From Rotaria sp. Silwood1 (lineage: Eukaryota > Rotifera > Eurotatoria > Philodinida > Philodinidae): DNA of 64,000 bases. This document shows positions 20,928-40,800 of this stretch, piece after piece. Numbering within the stretch: the stretch's first letter is position 1; each line of letters begins with the position of its first letter. The notes beneath the pieces were generated by a model. It had not been told where the DNA came from. It made no database searches and saw nothing but the letters and a program-made list of their open reading frames with translations. A program made the translations under genes and the position numbers. The stretch is taken from positions 186,001-250,000 of the forward strand of contig CAJNOP010000279.1 of the NCBI GenBank assembly GCA_905250075.1. Reading direction: 5' to 3'.

Positions 20928-21637
20928 TTTTATATTTATTTTCTTCAATCGTATGGTCGTTTCAGATCTTCCTTGTCGTCCCGTTATACTCATTGTATCT
21001 TGTCATAGGAAGAATTAATGCGACAGCAAAAGAAAAATTGCATTTGCTTATCTTATGTTTCAATGAGTCACTTGATGGATTTACTTATCCTTATTTTCTC
21101 TCTTGAAAAATAAAAATATCGAGTATTTGTAGTAGGACAACGATAAAAAATGGAATGATGAGAGTCGTATTCTTATTCTTAAAATATAGCTGCAACAGTC
21201 GATGATGGTTTTCGTCTGAATTAATGAATGTATTTTATTGGGCTTTTTCCCAAAGGACGCTTTTTTTTTCAACTGTTGTTCTTTTTTATGATATTTATTT
21301 TCACTGCTATTTTGAATTACGAATTCCATTGCATGAGATATGAACGTTTTTTTTATTGCCCAGCAAAAGTACATATGAGTATCTAAAAAGAGGTAGACGA
21401 ATGGCAAGAATAGTCATAAGTACGATTATTAAGACAATCATCAGAATTTTTTCGCTTTCTTCCAGTGATAAGTTAGGGAGAGCTTCCGTGTCCTGTTATT
21501 TTTCAAAGTAATCTAATGCACTTTATAGAATTCACTGAAAAATTTTTAATATGAATTTATTTCTTTGCTTCATGTATTTTGTTCGTTGTTCACATAAAAA
21601 AAACAAAGAGTCAGAAAAAAAGACAAAAACAGAATGA

Positions 21638-21728
21638 GGGTGTGGATGTGGGTAGTATGGGTATGGGTGTCGATGTTGGAGTGGGTGAGAATGTGGATTT
21701 CTGTACTTTATACACCCACACCCACCCT
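21638..21728. repeat. GT/CA hairpin, telomere-like (e)
   Basis: The G-rich arm is a chain of GGGTGTGGATGTGGGT-like words. The C-rich arm is ACACCCACACCCACCCTTCG, about 60 bp further on. Confidence 0.75.
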
Positions 21729-22047
21729 TCGACAACACGTTTAAACAAAAGAATTGCTGAATTCCACCTATTAAAAATACAGCTACAAAAAGCTCGTCCC
21801 ATATCTTCTTTCAAACCTTTAAAGACTGCCTTATGTATGGAAAAATATAATTTCATCGAATTTTCTATCTGTTATGTTATTGATAGGAGTCATTTGTTGT
21901 GTTGTTCTTATAGAATATTTTTGCCAATGATGATTTTTCAATGTTCGTGAAAGATGAATGTCATAGCAAAAGATGAGTCTCATTCATTGATTTTATGTTA
22001 GAAATATGAAAAAAATGATCCGTTGATTACGGTTGAAAGTCAGATAT

Positions 22048-22092
22048 AGGTGTGAGTGTGTAAATATGAGTGCGTTTTTCACCCACACCCTC
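22048..22092. repeat. GT/CA hairpin, telomere-like (f)
   Basis: AGGTGTGAGTGTG pairs imperfectly with CACCCACACCCTC across a 20-bp loop. Confidence 0.6.
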
Positions 22093-22838
22093 TTTTCCTG
22101 TTTCCTAATAAAAAATAGAATCAAAAATATCTTCTCCCTAAGAAATCTGATGGAAAGTCTTATTTTACCATCCTCTTTTCAGTATCTACCAAAAAGTAAT
22201 ATAAAGCTACTTTCTGCGGAATCTTTAATCGATCCCACTAGGAAATACACTCCGGAACTCTGCTCCTGTTTCATTTATGCTGTCAACAAAATTCATTTAC
22301 TTTCTTCAATAAAAAGGAGTAATACTGAATAAAGTTTTTTTTCACTTTTATACCGAATTTTTGCAGAAAAATAACATCTTCTTTTTCGATACAAAAATCT
22401 AACGAATACAATACTTTTTGAAGACACGATGGAAGTACAGTCTTACAAGTTTATGATAATATATAGTGTATACATTTGCTGTTTTTTGTTAGCAATGAGA
22501 AGTTTCGGAGGTCACCAAAGATATTTGATACTGTACATAGTTTTTTCTATCACATGATGATATTATCATTTCAATTTGAAAGAGTTCGGTTTATTCGTGA
22601 TGCATTGGTTATGATGACAAACAGAAGAAGAAGAGATACAACGAAGAGCGGTTAGAGATGAAGGTTACGAATGTAACATCTGACAACGAAAGAATCGAAC
22701 GAACACGAATATATATATATAAGAACAGAGTGGACAAATTTTGGATGCGAAACATGGGTATTTCCAACACATATAAATGTCCTAGAAATCTCTACCTGAA
22801 TATCCACAACAAACCCTCATTCCACTGACACTTTTCTC

Positions 22839-22888
22839 GCACCCATACCCACATCACCATACATCCACATTCACACAACCACACACAC
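22839..22888. repeat. CA-rich telomere-like tract (g)
   Basis: A CA-strand tract (GCACCCATACCCACATCACC and further CACACA words) with no G-rich partner nearby. Confidence 0.55.
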
Positions 22889-23597
22889 GCGAGAACATTT
22901 ATATTGTAATCTTACGAATTAACTGCAACAAACTTTCGAAGAAGATTAAAAGACAATAATGCTTTTCATTTTAGATTCTTGAGATAGTTTACGGATTAAA
23001 TGTCTTTCTAAATAGTGACTAAAATAGATCATTGTAAAAAAGCTTGATTTCTTTTTGTTTTCTCATGTTAAACATGATAAATGCACAAATGTCAAAGAGA
23101 TTTTTGTCTTTCTTTTTTCTTACAATTATTGTCATTTATTCTTGATCATCAACTGCCATATGAAAATGATAGTATCGCCTGTATACAATATTTGAGACAT
23201 AGAAAAATAGATATTTTACCAGAAAAGTGATATATAAGAAAACTCATTACAAGGCCACGATAAATTCATGGCATACAACACCACCTATCGAAAAATCGGA
23301 TTTTTCTATTTCTAATGTAAAACGAATAGAATCCTTTTTAAATCTAAGGTTTAAATTAAAAAAAAAAGTTAATTTATTTTTCACATTTCAAATTAAATTA
23401 AATCAGAGTAATGAAATAAAAATCTGAGTACCTATGAATATATGTTTCTTATCATAGATTTAACCTAAAACCATTTCTTTTCTTTTTTTTTTTTTACATA
23501 TATACATCCATAAAATGCCTTAAGCAAGCCATACGATAATTTGTATAAAGACTTTAGTCGATGTCTATCATAGCAAAAAAAAAGAAATGAACTTTAC

Positions 23598-24584
23598 TAG
23601 AGATCTACAGGAAACTCCAAAACCCGATTTCAACTTGGACAGAGTCTGAGTCGGGATTACTGAATAAAGTTTTTGGAGTCAAATCGGAGTCTAAATTACT
23701 ACCGCTCGTGATGCATTCTTGCTATTTGATGTTACAATAACTTTATTTTCCATGCAAACAAACAAAAAAACTAAAAGACAGCGCTCACTACTAGAGTCCT
23801 GCACAGAGTTAATTTCATAGGGGCCGCCGCAGGCAACTAGTTTTTGTCAAAAATTTCGATTTAGCATAAGAACTTTTTTTGAATTGAAGGTTTCGTTCTC
23901 TGATATTTACTGTACAAAGCGATGCATTTTGGAGACTTCAATGGCATCTTACCAAGGTCAATGGATATCAAAGAAAGTCAGAGTCCAATTCAACTCCAGT
24001 TTTGTTCGACTCTGACTTTCTTTGATATTCATTGATCTTGACAAGACATCATTGAAATCTCCAAAATGTATCAGTTTATACAATAAATATCAGAGAATAA
24101 AATCTTCAATTAAGCAAAGTTTCTACGCTACGTTGAAACTTTTGACAAAACAATTAGTTGACTGCGGCGACGATTCTGCGATTAACTCCGTGCAGGACTC
24201 TACGCACTACAAATACTAAAAATGAATTTCATGACACAAAAATGACCTATCTTTTGCCTATAAGATTGAAAAGATCAGCCACGTAAAAAGAAAATATTAT
24301 TGATCAAGAAATATTTCAGTGTCATCTGAAGTATAATAATGCTGATCATCATCACTTCTCGATTGCTTGGGCATAGTACATGTCGAATGATTCCTAATTA
24401 TTGTTTTTTATTTCCACTACAGAACAAGTAAAAAAGAAATTCAAAATTAATCTTTTGATGGTTCTAAGACTTTCTTTCATCTTTTTGATGAACAAATTTC
24501 GGACTTTTTCGGAGTTTTAAAGGGTTGAAATCGAAGCCGAAGTCGGATTGCGGAATAAAAAAAATTTCACGTCGCAGGTCTCTA
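23598..24584. mobile_element. hAT-like element (outer), interrupted by a second one
   Basis: The ends TAGAGATCTACAGG and, inward from the right, TAGAGACCTGCGAC share the TAGAGxxCT hAT-type terminus. The flanks AACTTTAC (23590-23597) and AACTTCAC (24585-24592) match 7 of 8. Removing the nested 23792-24202 element and one target copy leaves about 570 bp of GACTCCGATTT-like non-coding sequence. Confidence 0.62.
23792..24202. mobile_element. hAT-like foldback MITE, 411 bp, nested
   Basis: Both ends begin TAGAGTCCTGCAC followed by GAGTTAAT, and the two halves are reverse complements over almost their whole length around a centre near 23995 (GATATCAAAGAAAGTCAGAG against CTCTGACTTTCTTTGATATT). The flanks CTCACTAC (23784-23791) and CGCACTAC (24203-24210) match 7 of 8. 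No coding capacity. Confidence 0.78.
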
Positions 24585-25591
24585 AACTTCACCCAGCAAA
24601 TATCAAGATAATAATCACTCTCCTACAAATATACGCGCACATGTGTCACGCTTCACCGAGTCTTATCATATTCTCGTTCGTCTTTTCTTTCTTTCTTTCT
24701 TTTTCATTTTGTCTCTATTCGAGGCCAATATGTTTCTTATAGTATGAATCATATTTAGTATAATTATATAGTTGAATTGGAATATAAGTATATTTACAAA
24801 TATAGAAATATATTTAAGCGTCGCAATCATAAAATCACGCATGTAATACAGGATATTTGAATAGTACCTGTAAAACTAATACAGATAAAACGGGTATTCA
24901 CAATTTTTTTCTTTCAGTATCGACATATAAAAAAAAAACTTTTCGTGAAGAGCGAAACGAGTACTGATTAAGCGATTAAAATCTTTTCTCGACATATAGA
25001 GAATGAACAAAAACAGCGACAGATAGACAATTAAATTGGACAAAGCGACATTCCTTCTTTGATAATCCTAACGACATAATAATAGTGTCTCTGTATTGGT
25101 ACCAAGATATATATATATATATATATGTACATTCATAGAAAAGAGTCAACCTTCTTTGCTGCTTTTTTTTTGTAGTTTCTTACCTACACGCTTGTTTCTT
25201 TTCGTTTGCTTGTTCTCTCCTTGTTTCTCTCTCTCTTCTCATTCTTTGCGCAATTGCACACTGTTTCGTTTTCGTAGCTCGTTCGCTCTTTATGTCGAAA
25301 GAATATTGCGATAAAATCTCTCGCGTTGACGCGCCATGCTCATACACAAGAAATCAAAAAAATCGATAGACTATCTATCTTTCTCTCAGTTTGACAGCTT
25401 ATTGGCTGTGCATTTACACTTTGCCAACATTACTACCATCATCACTAACAACTAGAAACAAAACAACAATAACAATCTACCGACATTGTTTTTTTAACAA
25501 CACAGGACAAAGAGACAGTGTACCATACATATAGGAAGTATCTTATTATTAGTACCATACATTACGAGTAGGCAGGATTATTCTGTCTATT
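24585..25591. other. Upstream region of the kinase gene
   Basis: AT-rich, with poly-pyrimidine stretches (TTTCTTTCTTTCTTT near 24690) and an AT microsatellite at 25107-25125. It probably includes the promoter and 5' leader of the kinase gene, but no element can be assigned with certainty. Confidence 0.4.
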
Positions 25592-33125
<7,534 letters not shown>

Positions 33126-33533
33126 ATAAATTTCAACAACGAAAATATAAAATAAAAATAATCAATCAAACTTTTCTTTTTTTTAAATTCTATTAATAAC
33201 TGTTCGTTTCTTTTTTGCAGCAATATCTCTTTTCATGTAAAGATCTGTATTATCGCGTATTTTCTTCTCTCTTCTTTTTCCGTCTTACCTGTCTTCTGTT
33301 TTTTCATTTTATATCCTGTCAGTTGTAACTGATTCGGTGCTGTTGTTCTCGGTGTTGTTAATATCGTCTGTAATTTTTCTGAACATATGATTTTCTTTTT
33401 TTTCGAACAAACTTTGCTTCTTCTTCTCTGTCTCTCCTTTTTTTTTCTGTCTTATTTTGAACTCTCGTCATTTATAAGTGCGTCAAAAAGAAAAAACAGA
33501 ACATGTCTTTTATTTACATATGAAAACTAACTA

Positions 33534-33599
33534 GAGGGTGTGGGTAGGTGTGGATGTAGGCGTGAGTGTGGGTCAAGAGTGAACTCACACCCACTCTCG
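33534..33599. repeat. GT/CA hairpin, telomere-like (h)
   Basis: The arm GAGGGTGTGGGTAGGTGTGG pairs with CTCACACCCACTCTC at the other side. It lies about 410 bp after the kinase stop codon. Confidence 0.75.
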
Positions 33600-34840
33600 A
33601 AATTTGAATGACTACAATATGTTTGTAACTATTTGGTAGTCGATTTTCTGTAGTAATGGTCGTTGTAAATGCATTTCTTTGCAATAAAAGGATGAAGTGC
33701 TCAATTACAGAACAATGTAACTTATTTTATAGATTATAATATGTGGTATAAGTTGCATTATTATATAGTTATGTACATTACTTCTTATAATGCACCAAGA
33801 ACTCTATACATTGTAATGTGACCAGTACATCCTTATGACTAGAAACTCATACATCCCTAGCAAATCTTGATCCACAAACAGAGTAGAAAATCCGAAAAGG
33901 TGGGCAATCATTCTAATCTTGGCTTATTTTTGAGTGCTTTTGTGTCCTATTAGAAAATGTTAAAATGATCTAATTTTATCATAAAAGATTTTTAAAGACA
34001 CATGAAAAGGGGCATTTTTAGTCTCAAAAATGTTCAAAAAGTTTTTTCCTGTACCACGCATAGATAAAGTCATTTTTATCAAAAGAACAAGATGTCAAAA
34101 TATTGTAAAGAACGTGCATATAGATGTACGATTAGGATGTCAGTCAGAGTATATAAATGATGCACATCTACACCAAACAGTTTTGAGAAGAATTGTTTTA
34201 AAATCTTTTGTGTCTCTTATATCTTATTATTTTTTCATTATTGAGTATATGAAATCTTCATGCAAACCAAGCCTATTTCTCATACATTATTTGATTTAAT
34301 TTTTTCTAATAACACTCACATTTACCGTCGTCGTATCAACATTTAGAAAATACACTGAATAATTTCAAACAGTAATTTCCCAAGTGAAATAACAACTTTA
34401 TTGTTTATTTTAATCAATAATTTAATAGAAGAAAGGAAAAGTTCATCCTGCTCTTGATGATAAGAAGGTAAACGAGTCTTATGCATTTTTTTTTTGTTAG
34501 TCACCGATATCTATATAAAAATATGATCTATAATAAAATTGGCTATTAAAACAGCAGGACATCAGTTTTATTCAATGGATTCGGAAAATCATTTGTCTCT
34601 GACTTCAGAAAGAAAACGATCACTCCAGAGTGCTACAGCAGTCATTTAACATTTTCTACATTTCAAAATTCTCATTATTTATTTCTTTTAATCAAACTTT
34701 GTTTATCTGTTAGATATAGCAAGTAGACTGGACAAATCCTAGTTTACGCACACCTTAAAATTCTAAAATTTTCAGCAAGCGTAGAGCAAAGATTTTTCTG
34801 TCTGTGTACAAGTTTGATTTATCATATGGCGAGTGGGGTC

Positions 34841-34893
34841 TAGGGTGTGGGTAGATATTTTATTTGTTTTAATCAGCATCGAAACCCACATCC
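34841..34893. repeat. GT/CA hairpin, telomere-like (i)
   Basis: TAGGGTGTGGGTAG is paired imperfectly with AAACCCACATCC. It lies about 220 bp beyond the 3' end of the minus-strand serine protease. Confidence 0.6.
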
Positions 34894-35110
34894 AAAACGA
34901 GTGAATATGCAAACGAAATACCATAAATATTGTATTGTTTTAAATTTTAGCATTCATAGAGTTTTTGGGGAACGTCGAGAAATCCTACTCCTTCGTCCTT
35001 GAACACCTCTCGAAGCAAAACGTTTTATTTTCCATTTTTCATTCATTAAGCGTTTTTAATAGAAAAATTTTAAGCGACGCAAAAATAGAATCTTAGTCAT
35101 ATCGACTACT

Positions 35111-36380
35111 TCATGTTGTTGATAATGTCATTTTCGCTCTGATCCATGGCAAGTAGTAACTAACACGCACAAAGACAGCTGGTATACCAGTTTGACAATT
35201 TGTGCTGAAGCTAACAATTCCATTCAAATACCTGTACAAAGAAGAGTAAGTCGAGTCAAGGAAAGATTATTCTAGATCAATTGATTATCTTCTAACAAGC
35301 AGAAGTTACTTCTTACCATCGTTCATTGTTCTTATACATCAAGGGACCACCAGAATCACCATTATATTGCCCAGCTTTCGCTGTGGCGGCACACATTTGT
35401 TTTTGAGTATCATACTTTGATGAAGCCCAAAATCCACGACAGCTCATTACATTCAAATCTGTTTGTTTCAGTACTGCACTTATATCACCGTTTACTGATG
35501 TTTTTCCCCAACCGACTACAAAAGAAAGGAAACAATGACCAATAAGATAGACAATCTGATGTTTGATTCTATTTTTTTCTGCTCGTGTATCAATTATCAT
35601 TGAGAAAAGATTTTGTCAAGGAGAGGAAAGGAAAAAAAAATGAAAAGGGTGAGAGATCTTTTCTTACGAACATAAACTTTTTCACCAATGCTTGCTTCTG
35701 GACCTGGAAGACAGATAAAGTTTATTTTATCTGTAACTTTAACAGATTTTGATAAATAAATGACGGCTATATCATTTGATAGTTTCACACTATCATACTC
35801 TTTATGTACATAGATCTTTTCTGCACTTATTTTCTGTCCCATAAAATGCGCCCCGACTATATTATGTAGACCGACAGTAACTGTATAGACTTGTTTTGGC
35901 TTAATACAATGTGCTGCCGTAAGAACATGTCATTCATCAATCAGAGTTCCACCACACATATGATCAGTTCCATGTACCAAAACATGCCACGGCTAAGAGA
36001 TAGTAATACGTGATGGAACTTGAATAGAGTGAAAACAGAAGTACGTTAAACTTACCCATGAATGTGGTTGTACAACAGAACCACCAATAATACTTTGTCC
36101 CAATGGTGTGTATAATTGTTTACCACATTCTTTTGGAAAATATGGTGCTGGCGTAGTTGATGACATGCCTTGACAGCAGAGACGCATTTGTGCAATTGTA
36201 TCAGTTTGCTCCAATGAAACAATACTGATATATTCAGGATTCGTTTCAAGAGACACATTGCCAGTTGGCCGATATATCCATTGTGTACAAATTTTACCAT
36301 TATCGCGAAAATTGAGAATAAGCAATTCAGCAGAGAGACTTCCAAGAAAGCAAAGAAGAAAAAGAATATTTCTAAGAAAC
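35111..36380 (-). pseudogene. Trypsin-like (S1) serine protease with an in-frame stop, 4 exons
   Basis: Exons on the minus strand: about 36380-36056, 35992-35668, 35515-35317, 35231-35111. They join in phase to a proper C terminus. A hydrophobic leader (FLLCFLGSLSAELL) has no ATG in frame. A Cys-containing pro-region leads to the activation site SIIGGSVVQPHSW. The catalytic residues are all visible: His in TAAHC, Asp in SNDIAVIYL, Ser in GDSGGP. However, codon 35932-35930 just before HVLTAAHC is TGA where the family has Trp, so translation would end before the triad. The usual Cys191 and Asp189 positions are also altered (Tyr and Gly), so specificity would not be trypsin-like. With both a missing start and a nonsense codon I call it a young pseudogene; an assembly error at the TGA is the alternative. 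Confidence 0.75.
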
Positions 36381-37875
36381 TTGATTTAATGTGAAAGCTA
36401 TTCTTAGAATAAAATAAGAGCTGGCAGCTGCATTCTGCTTGTTAAATCAGAAACACACTTTTAAAAAGCAATTTTCAAATTTAATCCTTTATTTTTATGT
36501 TTTTCTCCTTTTCTTTCCAAAACTTAACTGATTTTTGATAGGCGTATCGATTTTCAAGATCTACTAACTAATTATACAGTAATTAATATTGAAGTGACGA
36601 ATAACACTTTTGTGATGTAGTTTTGGATTCAGATTTCAGCAATCAAAATTGTACTTTGCCTCTTAATACATAAAAAAGTCATATGTCAAATACCGTCGTG
36701 CGAAACATGATCTTCACTTGAAGAGCTTGTCAATGAAGACCCAATAGGTCGAAAGAGCAAAACAACTTTCTTAAAGGCTCCACCTTCCCTCGCACTCAAC
36801 AAACGATCTCGATCTATATCTAAATTTCATAACATGTTGGGACTATACTTGAGTAATTACGGTCATATTTTCATCCCGATATCCCTATATTTGATAGAGA
36901 TATTGACTGAAGAGTGGCCAAAAATACATTATTTAACAAATCAAATTTCTCTATCCATCCGATTCTACATATTTGATTTGTTTCGCTAGAAATTGCATAT
37001 CATCAGTTTCCGATGAAACTAACATAAGAATCAGCTACTGTTATATACAGATACTCCAAAAAGTATCCGGACACCCGCATGTTTTCTTTTGTATTTCTTG
37101 GTTCGCGAAGCAGAAACAAGAGATAAAAATTTTCTTTCTTCATTGAAATATTATATCAACAGATAGAGCTCGCTTTGCTCGTTCTAGCGATGTGCAAATA
37201 ATATAATTCTGATGTCAGAAAAGCGAGTATCTAACACATTGGAGAATCGGATCTTTTCATGAGAAATGCTCTCGTTGTTCGCGATGATAGTCAAAAATTG
37301 CTAATTTACTCATTGAAGAACACATCAATCAAACAAGGTATTTATGTGATCGTTAAGACACTATAAATCTACATAGTAACAATAGGAATCTATAGACGTT
37401 GACGAATTTTAAAGTAGAATATAGAATGAATGGCTCAGTCGCCGCATTCACGAAGAAGACAGTTTGCTTGTTTTTGTATCGAAAATACTTAGATCATGAG
37501 AGGCAATTGACAAATTTCGTTATCCCGATAGTCTCAGGATAGGTATGGGTGTGAATGTTGGTGATGAGTGATTGTAATCTCCTGATCGTTGGACACTAGC
37601 ACATATATTGTCACATTCATACCCACATCTTTCTTGGCTTGAAATTGGTCAGAGCTCGCATCGATGTATCCCAAATTGTAAGAAAAAAATTTGATCCTCT
37701 TTAATAATCATTGTCTTTCAAATTCATACGAATATGCGACTTTTAATTGACTCTCGCTGACATTCATACATACAATAGACTCACTATTTATTAGGTAAAT
37801 GACAGGAAAAAAAATACTGAAAAGCTTTTTCTAAAAGTTTTTGATCGAAATGTCAGAAAATGAAAAGAAAATTTG
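36381..37875. other. Gene-free region with a GT/CA hairpin
   Basis: It contains a mariner-like end word (CCAAAAAGTATCCGGACACC near 37054) with no partner found, and the hairpin at 37541-37629. No coding frame is supported. Confidence 0.45.
37541..37629. repeat. GT/CA hairpin, telomere-like (j)
   Basis: AGGTATGGGTGTGAATGTTG pairs with CACATTCATACCCACATC (GTGTGAATG against CATTCA, GGTATGGGT against ACCCACA). It lies about 250 bp beyond the 3' end of the minus-strand transporter gene. Confidence 0.65.
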
Positions 37876-40800
37876 TTATTCATCTTCTTGATTTCTTAAA
37901 TAAATAGCCATTTGTTGTTCTTCTTCATTATAACTTTCAGAAGAAAGAGCTGTATCATTAGTTACTAAAGATCGGGCATGTAATAAATTTTTTCGTTGAT
38001 GAAAAAAGTGAACAAGATGTGAAGCAATGTAAAAGATAATTGCCATCAATATGCAAACAGCTAAAAGCGTTGGAAAATGATTTGGATTACGATCCATTAC
38101 TAAACCTAAAAGATTCAAAAAGAATTAAATATAATGTACCGTTTATAAGGTTTACCAGCTATTTTATTCAATGTCATGGCTCCAAGTGCTGTTCCACATA
38201 ATAGTAAACCAAGAAGCATTGGTATAACATTTAATCTTTGATTAAAAAAACCAAATGATAATGGGAATATCGGTGCAAATATCAAACCAGTTACTGCACC
38301 AAGAATAAATAAACTTGTACCTGTTAAACCAATAACCCAAACATAAATAAGCCAAGCAGTAGCAAGACATGAAGCTCCAAACCAAATAATATTAAGACAC
38401 ATATTCACTGATAAAAATACAGATATAATGGCAAAAATTAATCGTCCAATCTATTTCAGCAAAAAATTATTTATTTTATTTTTCAATCTTAACTGTTTTC
38501 AAAAAATAAATAAATTTCTATTTCAGAAGAATTTTTCATGCAAAAAAAAAGTTCTGTCCATTAATAGAAATTCATTTAATTAAATCTGCTTTTGTAATAG
38601 TTAAGAAACGAAATAAAAATGTTTTTCGATATTTGAAAATATTTAATGAAAACTTTTTTGGTAGATTCATTCTCATAAAACATTTCTATTTTTTCTGTAA
38701 TTTCATTACTAAACGTAACTGAAACAATCAAAGTGGTATTAAACAGTTTCTTATACACATTTTATTAATCAGGCACTAGTCAGACACTATATTGTTCGTG
38801 ACTTACTCACGACTTTCTAATTTTTTCTCAAATGAGACCAAGGAAATTTACTTCAGCGTAAGGTTCAGGTCCTTCGTGTTGTGCGCTTTTCAAAAATGTA
38901 CTAATAGATTTCTACGACAACTCCACTAAATAGATTATTATTTGTATTTTCATCAAAAAAAGATTCTTTGCTAATGATTAATTCTACGATTGTTAGTTGT
39001 AGAAGAAATGGTCGGAATTACTATATGATTTGTCGATATTTTTCAGTCTCTTCAATTAATATATGAATACAGTTCTGTTATTACCAAGATGAATATTTAT
39101 TGCTCCAATCGCAAAATAATCATTATAGTTATAAATGAATCACAGACGCAATTTTTCCGTACTCATCTGTATATCCTAATTCATCAGTTGAGATGGTTAT
39201 TGACTACTACCACTTAAATTTAAGATCTACAGACTCTGCCAAATAATGCAAAACTTTCAATGATTCTATTCAATGATGCTGAACCATAACAAGTTCTCTG
39301 TTGGAAAATGCTAAACTCGAAGAGGTTTTGCCAGCCCTGCAGAACTTATCTTATGCATAGATCAGATAACCCCTAGTTCAAATTTAAAAATAAATTACAA
39401 TTTCAACAAATTTTATTACAAATGTACCCTTTTTGCTTTTTGTAATCTGTTAAGTTAAAAATAAAATGAAACTATTATATTTCTTTATAAGTCTTCCTAA
39501 CTTCCCAAGAGCTATCTGAGATAATCCCTATGATCTTTCAAAGACTACATATGGAGAATCTTTCTAACCACCAAAAAGTCATATACAGGTACTTTCTATA
39601 ACTTTCTATAACTTTCTAAAGACTATCTAGAGAGAGTGCTTATAACCTTTCATGGACTGTCTACGGGTGATCCCTATAATCTTTTTAGGACTATCCATTG
39701 GAAAGGTATACGGATTGCCTCTAGATAGCTCTTGAAGACTTATAAAACGCATGTACGAATGAAACAGTTCAGTTTGGTTTTTAATTTAATAAATTAAAAA
39801 AAGCAAATCACTTGAAGTTGCTTTGAAATTGAGTTAGTGATAATTTATATTTATTTTTTTTAACAGAAAAACGCTACTCTTAGTTGAAAATCGATATACC
39901 AAGGTGAGAGTTGTTAGAATACTAAATTAATCATTCTTTTATTCTATTTTAGATTCTTTCGAAATGGAAATATCGATGTTCGAAATTTTTCTATGATTCC
40001 GATGAAGCAAAGTCGGGAAAGTACATGGCGTTTTCTCGAGTAGGGTATTTGTAGAGCTCATATAAGAGTTTTCTGCGTTGCAGAACCTTTGTCGATAGCC
40101 AAGACGGTTTTCCTAAGAGAAATCATCAAAATATAACATCTTTGCATTCGACGAAACCATTTTGAACAAGTAATAATGAATGGTTTCACTGGTTTTTCAC
40201 CGGACCTAGTTTCAGTCAGAACTCTATTGGGGGTTCCGGACGGTACTCACATCGAGAATTCCTAGAAAAGTTCTGCAACACTCCTTTTTTTCGAAATACA
40301 AATATTTCTTTTTGATCGTACTCGAGTGATAATTCATATTGTGGTTCCTCTCTACAGCTTTTCCTATCTTTCTAAAAAGAAATGAAAGGACTGTCTTTTG
40401 TGCCATATGAACCGAATTCATTTCGAATCGGTCGCATGTCAGTTCTCCTGAATTTTTGACACAACTCTCATTTTTCTATTAACTATGTGATACGAATTGA
40501 TAAATAAGATGATCATACACACAGAATAAGAAAGCCAATAAAGAGTCATTCCCCAACTTGCAGCTTCAGTTGATAGATTGAATTTATCAAATTTGAGATA
40601 AGAAAAAAAGAATTTTGAAAATGTTTGATAATTTCCTCCCATAAAAAATGTATAAAGAATGAATATTGTTGAAAGAGTTAAACCATATTGAAAAAATCCA
40701 CGACCACATGTACGAGGAGAATATGGAGAAGAATTTTCTTTATTCACTAAAGGATTAACATTATCTGGCTTCGTGCTTACAGCAGCATAGTCAACCTAAA

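Larger units (their letters stand above)
20928..23597. other. Gene-free region with three further GT/CA tracts
   Basis: The region contains the tracts at 21638-21728, 22048-22092 and 22839-22888. The minus frame 21407-21081 is low-complexity, and no other coding signal stands out. Confidence 0.45.
33126..35110. other. Gene-free region with two hairpins
   Basis: It starts with the kinase 3' region (AATAAA near 33150) and a pyrimidine-rich block (33170-33460). Hairpins lie at 33534-33599 and 34841-34893. The plus frame 34030-34299 (89 codons) resembles no family I know. Confidence 0.45.

Noticed and set aside
21081-21407. 108-codon minus-strand frame.
   Set aside because: Low-complexity Lys/Phe/Ser composition typical of random AT-rich sequence.
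34030-34299. 89-codon plus-strand frame.
   Set aside because: No family resemblance and no convincing upstream or downstream exon; random frames of this length are expected here.
35930-35932. TGA decoded as Trp (alternative genetic code or read-through).
   Set aside because: The monooxygenase ends with TGA and Trp is TGG in every intact gene, so the standard code applies and the TGA is better read as a nonsense mutation.
37040-37080. Mariner-like end word (CCAAAAAGTATCCGGACACC).
   Set aside because: No matching inverted end or TA-bounded partner was found within the following few kb, so an element cannot be delimited.
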